In this document: positions 60,340 to 64,000 of the stretch, in pieces
Layout of the letters: the number at the start of each line of letters is the position of its first letter
How positions within the stretch are numbered: position 1 is the stretch's first letter
Source of the DNA: Bacillota bacterium
GTDB taxonomy: Bacteria > Bacillota > Clostridia > Oscillospirales > Ruminococcaceae
DNA: 64,000 bases
NCBI GenBank assembly: GCA_023429785.1
Contig: JAEZDD010000004.1
Location: forward strand, 271,732 to 335,731
Reading direction: 5' to 3'
Notes under the pieces: generated by a model
Databases searched by the model: none
The model's input: the letters and a program-made list of their open reading frames with translations, nothing else
What the model was told of the DNA's origin: nothing
Position numbers and translations under genes: made by a program

Positions 60340-60364
60340 TTGGTTGGGGTGGAAGGATTTGAAT
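60340..60364 (-). repeat. tRNA 3'-end fragment, att-like direct repeat copy 2
   Basis: The minus strand reads T-loop TTCAAAT, T-stem strand CCTTC, acceptor strand CACCCCA, discriminator A, CCA: the last 25 nt of a tRNA whose 5' acceptor strand would be TGGGGTG. No tRNA body follows. It lies 82 bp upstream of the integrase, the usual place of attL for a tRNA-targeting element. Confidence 0.7.
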
Positions 60365-60390
60365 TATACTAACAAAATTTAAAAAATACA

Positions 60391-60419
60391 TTGACTAAAA
60401 ATTCTCCTTATTATACACT
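60391..60419 (+). promoter_or_regulatory. Possible integrase promoter
   Basis: TTGACT (60391-60396), 17 bp, TACACT (60414-60419). Moderate match only. Confidence 0.45.
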
Positions 60420-60445
60420 ATAAATATACATAAGGAGGATATTTC

Positions 60446-61408
60446 ATGACAAAAACTAACAATATACTAACTTTAAAAGAATGGCTTAATGAATGGATTG
60501 AAATCTATAGTATTAATCTTAAAGAAAATACCTTAGCTAGTTATAAACAAGCAATAAATAATCACATTATAAAACATCTTGGGGATATTCCTTTGGAAGA
60601 ATTGGATATAAAAGATATTCAAATTTTTTATAATATATTAATTCGAGGTGAGGAAAATCAAACTTCTCTATCTGCCAAAACTATAAAGAATATTCATGGC
60701 ATCTTACATAAGGCACTAAAAACAGCATTTAAATTAGGGTATATAGATAGCAATCCAGCAGATTTTGTTACATTACCAAAAGTTGATAAAAAAATAATAA
60801 AACCACTGTCGCCAAAACAGATTTCGCTGCTACTTAATTATATAAAAGAGAATAAGTATGCAGATATTATTTTTTTTGCAATTTTTACTGGAATGAGGGA
60901 AAGTGAGCTAATAGGTTTAACGTGGGATTGCGTAGATTTTCGCAATAGTGCCATAATAATTGAAAAACAATTAATAAAAGAAAAGAAGGCTGGAGGGCAA
61001 TATAAGTTTTCCTCTTTAAAAAATTCAAAAACAAGAGTAATTAATCCCCCTGCTATTATAATGGATAAATTAGATGAAATTTGTAAAAAGAGAAATGTCA
61101 AAACAAAATTTGTATTTTGCAATGAAGATGGCTCACATTTTACGCATTCTGGAGTATACAACTATTTTAAAGGCGTAGCAGAAAAATTAGGATTTGGACA
61201 AGCTCGTTTTCATGATTTAAGGCATACTTTTGCCGTTATTAGCATTGAGGCTGGAGATGATTATAAAACTATTCAGAATAATATGGGACATTATTCAGCA
61301 GCTTTTACGCTGGATATATATGGCTTCTGCACCGATAGGATGAGAAAAGAAAGCTCGCTAAAACTTCAAACTTATTATAATAATTCAATAAAAAAAATGA
61401 TAATATAA
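60446..61408 (+). CDS. int: Tyrosine recombinase / integrase
   Basis: The 320-residue phage-type integrase has an N-terminal SAM-like core-binding domain (about 8-108; LKENTLASYKQAINNHIIKHLGDIPLEEL). The catalytic domain has R151 (TGMRESEL), H256 and R259 (FHDLRHTFAV), H282 (NMGHYSA) and the nucleophile Y292 (LDIYGF). AAGGAGG precedes the ATG. Its position 82 bp from a tRNA 3'-end fragment indicates tRNA-targeted integration of the element that holds the ParM and RepA genes to its right. It lacks an AP2-type arm-binding N-terminus. Confidence 0.95.
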   Translation: MTKTNNILTLKEWLNEWIEIYSINLKENTLASYKQAINNHIIKHLGDIPLEELDIKDIQIFYNILIRGEENQTSLSAKTIKNIHGILHKALKTAFKLGYIDSNPADFVTLPKVDKKIIKPLSPKQISLLLNYIKENKYADIIFFAIFTGMRESELIGLTWDCVDFRNSAIIIEKQLIKEKKAGGQYKFSSLKNSKTRVINPPAIIMDKLDEICKKRNVKTKFVFCNEDGSHFTHSGVYNYFKGVAEKLGFGQARFHDLRHTFAVISIEAGDDYKTIQNNMGHYSAAFTLDIYGFCTDRMRKESSLKLQTYYNNSIKKMII

Positions 61409-61520
61409 ACATATATATTAATTTAACGATAAATCATGAAGATGATTTTTTTATATTATAATATATATTAATTAAATTTGCAAATATAAAACTGGTTATT
61501 CACCCTTGGGGTTTATAACA

Positions 61521-61583
61521 GCATAAAACAGAGGTCGCTCCTCTGAGAGACAGGTTGCCTTCTTCCTGTCTCTATTTTTATGC
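61521..61583 (+). promoter_or_regulatory. Three-way-junction leader RNA / attenuator upstream of the ParM-like gene
   Basis: An outer 8-bp stem GCATAAAA (61521-61528) with TTTTATGC (61576-61583) encloses hairpin 1, CAGAGG-TCGCT-CCTCTG (61529-61545), and hairpin 2, AGAGACAGG/CCTGTCTCT (61546-61573, 10-nt loop), with no unpaired base between them. Hairpin 2 is followed by ATTTTT and can act as a terminator. The AAGGAGG ribosome binding site follows at once. It suggests attenuation or post-transcriptional control of the partition/replication genes. Confidence 0.65.
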
Positions 61584-61639
61584 CATAAAAAAGGAGGTAA
61601 CAATATAAAGCTCAAAATGAGCAGAAAGAAGGCTATCAA

Positions 61640-62566
61640 ATGAACATCATTGGAATTGACAATGGAAACAAGCAGACCAAAACAGTAAGCCACACATTCG
61701 TATCTGGCATTACAGAGAGTGACAGACAACCGGTCCTCAATGTTGACTGGTTAAAGTATGGTGACAAGTATTATATCTTGTCAAATGCCCGAAACGCTTA
61801 TGAACGTGATAAGACTGTAAACGAAAACACCTTTATACTGACTCTGTTTGCTATTGCAAAAGAAATAGAGTTAAGAAACATTGATACCGACGGACTTTAC
61901 ACCAATATACACTTAGCAGTAGGTTTACCACCTGAGCATTTAGCAACGCTGAGTAAGAAGTTCAAAGATTATTTTTGCAAAAGCAATATTGTGAGCTTTA
62001 CATACAAAAACACCGCATATTCAATACACATTTCAAATACCTATGTATTTCCTCAAGCTTATTCAGCGGTTGCCCCATTTCTTGACGCTATTGTCGAATT
62101 CACAGTCGTGTACGTTGTTGATATAGGCGGATATACTGTTGACGTGCTTGAGCTTAACTCAGGAAAGCTCAACTATGAGAAATGTTTATCTTTAGATGGC
62201 GGTGTGATTAAAATGTATAATCGCATAATTAAAGAATTAAAAAATGATGATATTGATATAACCGAACAGGAAATTGATAAGATTATTGCCGGTGATACTT
62301 CAAAGATTTTCATTGACGAAGCTCATCAGGCAACGGCACTCAGACTCGTTGATGAATTTGTGAATGACTTATTGTCTACACTCAAAGAAAGAGGATATGA
62401 TGTTTACCACAAGTACATTTACTTCATCGGTGGCGGAGCTTCTTTGCTTGAAAAATATATTGCAAAGAAAATCAAATCGAACAATTATAAGATACTTTCA
62501 AATATAAATGCCAATGCTGCAGGATATGAATATTTAGCAGAATTAATGACAGCAAGGCAGGTGTGA
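61640..62566 (+). CDS. parM: ParM/Alp7A-like plasmid-segregation actin homologue
   Basis: The 308-residue actin-fold ATPase has phosphate 1 GIDNGNKQTKT at the N-terminus, phosphate 2 VVDIGGYTVDVLEL (about 172-185) and the adenosine motif FIGGGASLLEKYI (about 270-282). The length and the HLAVGLPPEHLATLSKKFKDYF block match ParM-type proteins of Gram-positive plasmids and ICEs. It would polymerise to push element copies apart. A tiny frame MSRKKAIK (61617-61643) overlaps its start (ATGA); GAAGG just upstream is the likely ribosome binding site. It is followed 4 bp later by a small ParR-like gene. Confidence 0.9.
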   Translation: MNIIGIDNGNKQTKTVSHTFVSGITESDRQPVLNVDWLKYGDKYYILSNARNAYERDKTVNENTFILTLFAIAKEIELRNIDTDGLYTNIHLAVGLPPEHLATLSKKFKDYFCKSNIVSFTYKNTAYSIHISNTYVFPQAYSAVAPFLDAIVEFTVVYVVDIGGYTVDVLELNSGKLNYEKCLSLDGGVIKMYNRIIKELKNDDIDITEQEIDKIIAGDTSKIFIDEAHQATALRLVDEFVNDLLSTLKERGYDVYHKYIYFIGGGASLLEKYIAKKIKSNNYKILSNINANAAGYEYLAELMTARQV

Positions 62567-62570
62567 GACA

Positions 62571-62870
62571 ATGGCTTCAATGAGGTTTAGAGTTACACTC
62601 AACGACAAGAATATGGCAGACAGAATTGCAATAAAAGCTTTAGAAAACGTTGAAAGCAAATCAGGATATATAGCGGAGGCTATATTTTTTTATGAGAAAA
62701 ATATAAATGGCTCAACAATGACTTATGAAGAGCAAAAAATTAAAGCTGATGATAGTAAAATATCGTCAGCTTTTTCTGTTGAGTCAGAGAGAGCAGAAAA
62801 TAACACTGAAAAGAAAATTGACGTAAATCCACTTGCACTACAAAACTTAGATTGGTTTCAGCAAGAATAA
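62571..62870 (+). CDS. Small ParR-like partner of the ParM homologue
   Basis: The 99-residue protein begins MRFRVTLNDKNMADRIAIKALENVESKSGYIAEAIFFYEK (about 4-43), which has the strand-helix-helix pattern of a ribbon-helix-helix DNA-binding adaptor. An acidic, disordered tail (about 50-85) and a conserved-looking hydrophobic C-terminus (NPLALQNLDWFQQE) could contact filaments. The gene order parM-parR and size fit an adaptor that binds centromere repeats such as those at 63827-63932. The call rests on context and pattern only. Confidence 0.7.
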   Translation: MASMRFRVTLNDKNMADRIAIKALENVESKSGYIAEAIFFYEKNINGSTMTYEEQKIKADDSKISSAFSVESERAENNTEKKIDVNPLALQNLDWFQQE

Positions 62871-62891
62871 AACTCAAAGGAGAATGTCAAT

Positions 62892-63827
62892 ATGAATTTC
62901 AGAAGACACACAATAAATGATATAAACAATAACCGCTTTTATCAAATGCCAAAGTTTCTGTTTGATGGAGAAATGAAAACAGCGTTATCGGCTGAAGCTA
63001 AGGTTTTATATGCGTTGCTTCGTGACCGACATGAACTCAGCCTGTCAAACAACTGGGTTGATAATAATGGTTTTGTGTACTTAATTTTTACAAGAGCTGA
63101 AATGTGCGATTTAATTGGTTGTGGTAAGAATAAAATCATTAAGCTATGTGACGAACTTAAGAGTATTGGTCTTTTTGAAGAAATTCGTCAAGGTGTTAAT
63201 AAACCAAACCTAATATACCTCAACTACATAGACATTGCTAATATAAACGCAAATAATGATAATATAGCACAAAATTCGGAGGTTTCAAAATCAAACTTCC
63301 GGAAGTTTGAAAATCAAACCACCGGAGGTTTGAAAAATAAACTTCAAGAGGTTTCAAAATCAAACCTAAATGATACTGATAATAATAATACTGATAATAA
63401 TGATACTTACGTAAATCATTCATTCTTTCCGAAGGGAAAAACTGAAAAGAACGAAACGAATGATTTACAAGAAAGAGAAACATATCTGGACATTATCAAG
63501 CAGAACATTGCTTATGCTTACCTTGATTTATCCAAAAAATATTACATAACTTTTATTGACAATTGTATTGATATAATGCTTGATGCTATTTGCTCATCGG
63601 CTAAAACTATAAGAATTGCCAAAGAAGAAATGCCCACTGAGGTTGTAAAGAGCAGATTTTTAAAGCTTGATAGTTCTCATTTAGAATTTGTTTATGATTG
63701 CATTAATAACAATACAACGCAAGTTAAGAATACAAAGAGTTATATGCTCACAGCCTTATATAATGCACCAGTCACGATGGATACATATTTTACGCAGTTA
63801 GTCAATTATCATTTGTCAAAACCGTAG
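62892..63827 (+). CDS. repA: RepA_N-type replication initiator
   Basis: The 311-residue initiator has an N-terminal RepA_N winged-helix domain (about 5-110; YQMPKFLFDGEMKTALSAEAKVLYALLRDRHELSLSNNWVDNNGFVYLIFTRAEMCDLIGCGKNKIIKLCDELKSIGLFEEIRQG). A low-complexity linker (about 120-190) is encoded by tandem DNA repeats, and a helical C-terminal domain (about 195-311) follows. RepA_N plasmids of Firmicutes, and many ICEs, replicate from an origin inside the rep gene; four 23-bp iterons here (63278-63369) fit that. AAAGGAG precedes the ATG. It follows the partition genes in one direction. Confidence 0.92.
   Translation: MNFRRHTINDINNNRFYQMPKFLFDGEMKTALSAEAKVLYALLRDRHELSLSNNWVDNNGFVYLIFTRAEMCDLIGCGKNKIIKLCDELKSIGLFEEIRQGVNKPNLIYLNYIDIANINANNDNIAQNSEVSKSNFRKFENQTTGGLKNKLQEVSKSNLNDTDNNNTDNNDTYVNHSFFPKGKTEKNETNDLQERETYLDIIKQNIAYAYLDLSKKYYITFIDNCIDIMLDAICSSAKTIRIAKEEMPTEVVKSRFLKLDSSHLEFVYDCINNNTTQVKNTKSYMLTALYNAPVTMDTYFTQLVNYHLSKP
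63278..63369 (+). repeat. Four tandem 23-bp iterons inside repA (candidate oriV)
   Basis: Units at 63278-63300, 63301-63323, 63324-63346 and 63347-63369, consensus approximately GGAGGTTTSAAAATCAAACY plus three variable bases. Each is also an imperfect inverted repeat (GGAGGTTT versus AAACTTCC). Because 23 is not a multiple of 3, each unit is read in a different frame, so the repetition is a DNA signal, not a protein repeat. Confidence 0.85.
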
Positions 63828-63932
63828 TGTCCGCAAAGTGTCCCCGAAATGTCCCCAAAGTGACCACATAATTTAAAAATTGTATGTGGTGTCCGCAAAG
63901 TGTCCCCAAAACGTCCGCAAAGTGTCCGCATA
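63827..63932 (+). repeat. Two clusters of four 11-bp direct repeats (centromere- or origin-like)
   Basis: Cluster 1 (63827-63870) and cluster 2 (63889-63932) each hold four contiguous 11-bp units, consensus GTGTCCSCAAA. They are separated by an 18-bp AT-rich spacer that is flanked by the inverted repeat ACCACATA/TATGTGGT (63863-63870 and 63883-63890). The organisation is that of ParR-bound parC centromeres (11-bp repeats in two arrays). RepA binding is the alternative. Confidence 0.8.
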
Positions 63933-63937
63933 AATTG

Positions 63938-63963
63938 GTTATATGCCGAAAGGCTCATATAAC
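63938..63963 (+). other. Hairpin with GAAA loop downstream of the repeat clusters
   Basis: GTTATATG (63938-63945) pairs with CATATAAC (63956-63963); inside, CC-GAAA-GG forms the tip with a small bulge. No T-run follows, so it is not a typical terminator. Confidence 0.5.
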
Positions 63964-64000
63964 GTATAGAAAAGAGATTGCAACTCTTCAGGGCGGTAAT

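Noticed and set aside
61617..61643. 8-codon leader ORF overlapping the parM start
   Set aside because: The AGGAGG lies about 20 nt upstream, too far, and the ORF is too short to judge; noted only as part of the leader.
63827..63932. CRISPR array
   Set aside because: Repeats are 11 bp and contiguous with no unique spacers between units; no cas genes are seen.

Overview
The window looks like chromosome of a spore-forming, flagellated, anaerobic member of the Clostridia, probably the Oscillospirales/Ruminococcaceae side (inference). The signs are dipicolinate synthase dpaAB, a SpoIIQ-like factor, a Tgl spore-coat transglutaminase, a flagellin with a sigma-28 promoter, hybrid cluster protein, HrcA-type (CIRCE) control of groES and many AGGAGG ribosome binding sites. 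Bases 1 to about 48,500 are ordinary, moderately AT-rich core genome. From about 49,600 to the right end the DNA is visibly more AT-rich and consists of gene relics, ABC-transporter modules and an integrated replicon.

Layout. 0-10 kb: groEL (partial)/groES, a two-component pair with an HtrA protease, a CNNM/CorC-type membrane protein, greA-lysS, and two tandem paralogous membrane-anchored proteins with a DxNxDG motif. 10-12 kb: tRNA Val-Asp-Phe-Gly cluster and flagellin. 12-17.3 kb: an alpha/beta hydrolase, an unknown gene overlapping tgl, spoIIQ and dpaAB (sporulation). 17.4-29 kb: iscU/iscS, rnhA, nadBC, hflX, a lipid kinase, a P-type ATPase behind a yybP-ykoY (Mn2+) riboswitch, and an orphan eukaryotic-type hisA behind a structured leader. 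29-48 kb: degV, tRNAs, a penicillin-binding-like lipoprotein, ttcA-like, rplM-rpsI behind an L13-type leader, a Crp/Fnr regulator divergent from hcp, metY, a ROK regulator, the rsmI/methyltransferase/Smr/dus cluster, polA-rimI-tsaD and a DUF1508 protein. 48.5-54.3 kb: an aldo-keto reductase, a chimeric ArsC/ferredoxin relic, two frameshifted genes and an ABC exporter. 54.36-60.36 kb: an island bounded by two near-identical tRNA 3'-end fragments. It encodes a secreted five-cysteine peptide, a two-component-looking ABC export/immunity set (three permeases and one ATPase) and two membrane-anchored accessory proteins. 60.4-64 kb: a tyrosine recombinase, a ParM-like actin with a small partner, and a RepA_N-type initiator. 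The initiator gene contains four 23-bp iterons and is followed by two clusters of 11-bp repeats; this is the left end of an integrative or plasmid-derived element that continues past the window.

The most interesting material is the 54.4-60.4 kb peptide/ABC island, the nested iteron and centromere-like repeats at the right end, the three-way-junction RNA leader of hisA, and the gene of unknown function translationally coupled to tgl. All assignments come from reading the sequence; no database search was run.
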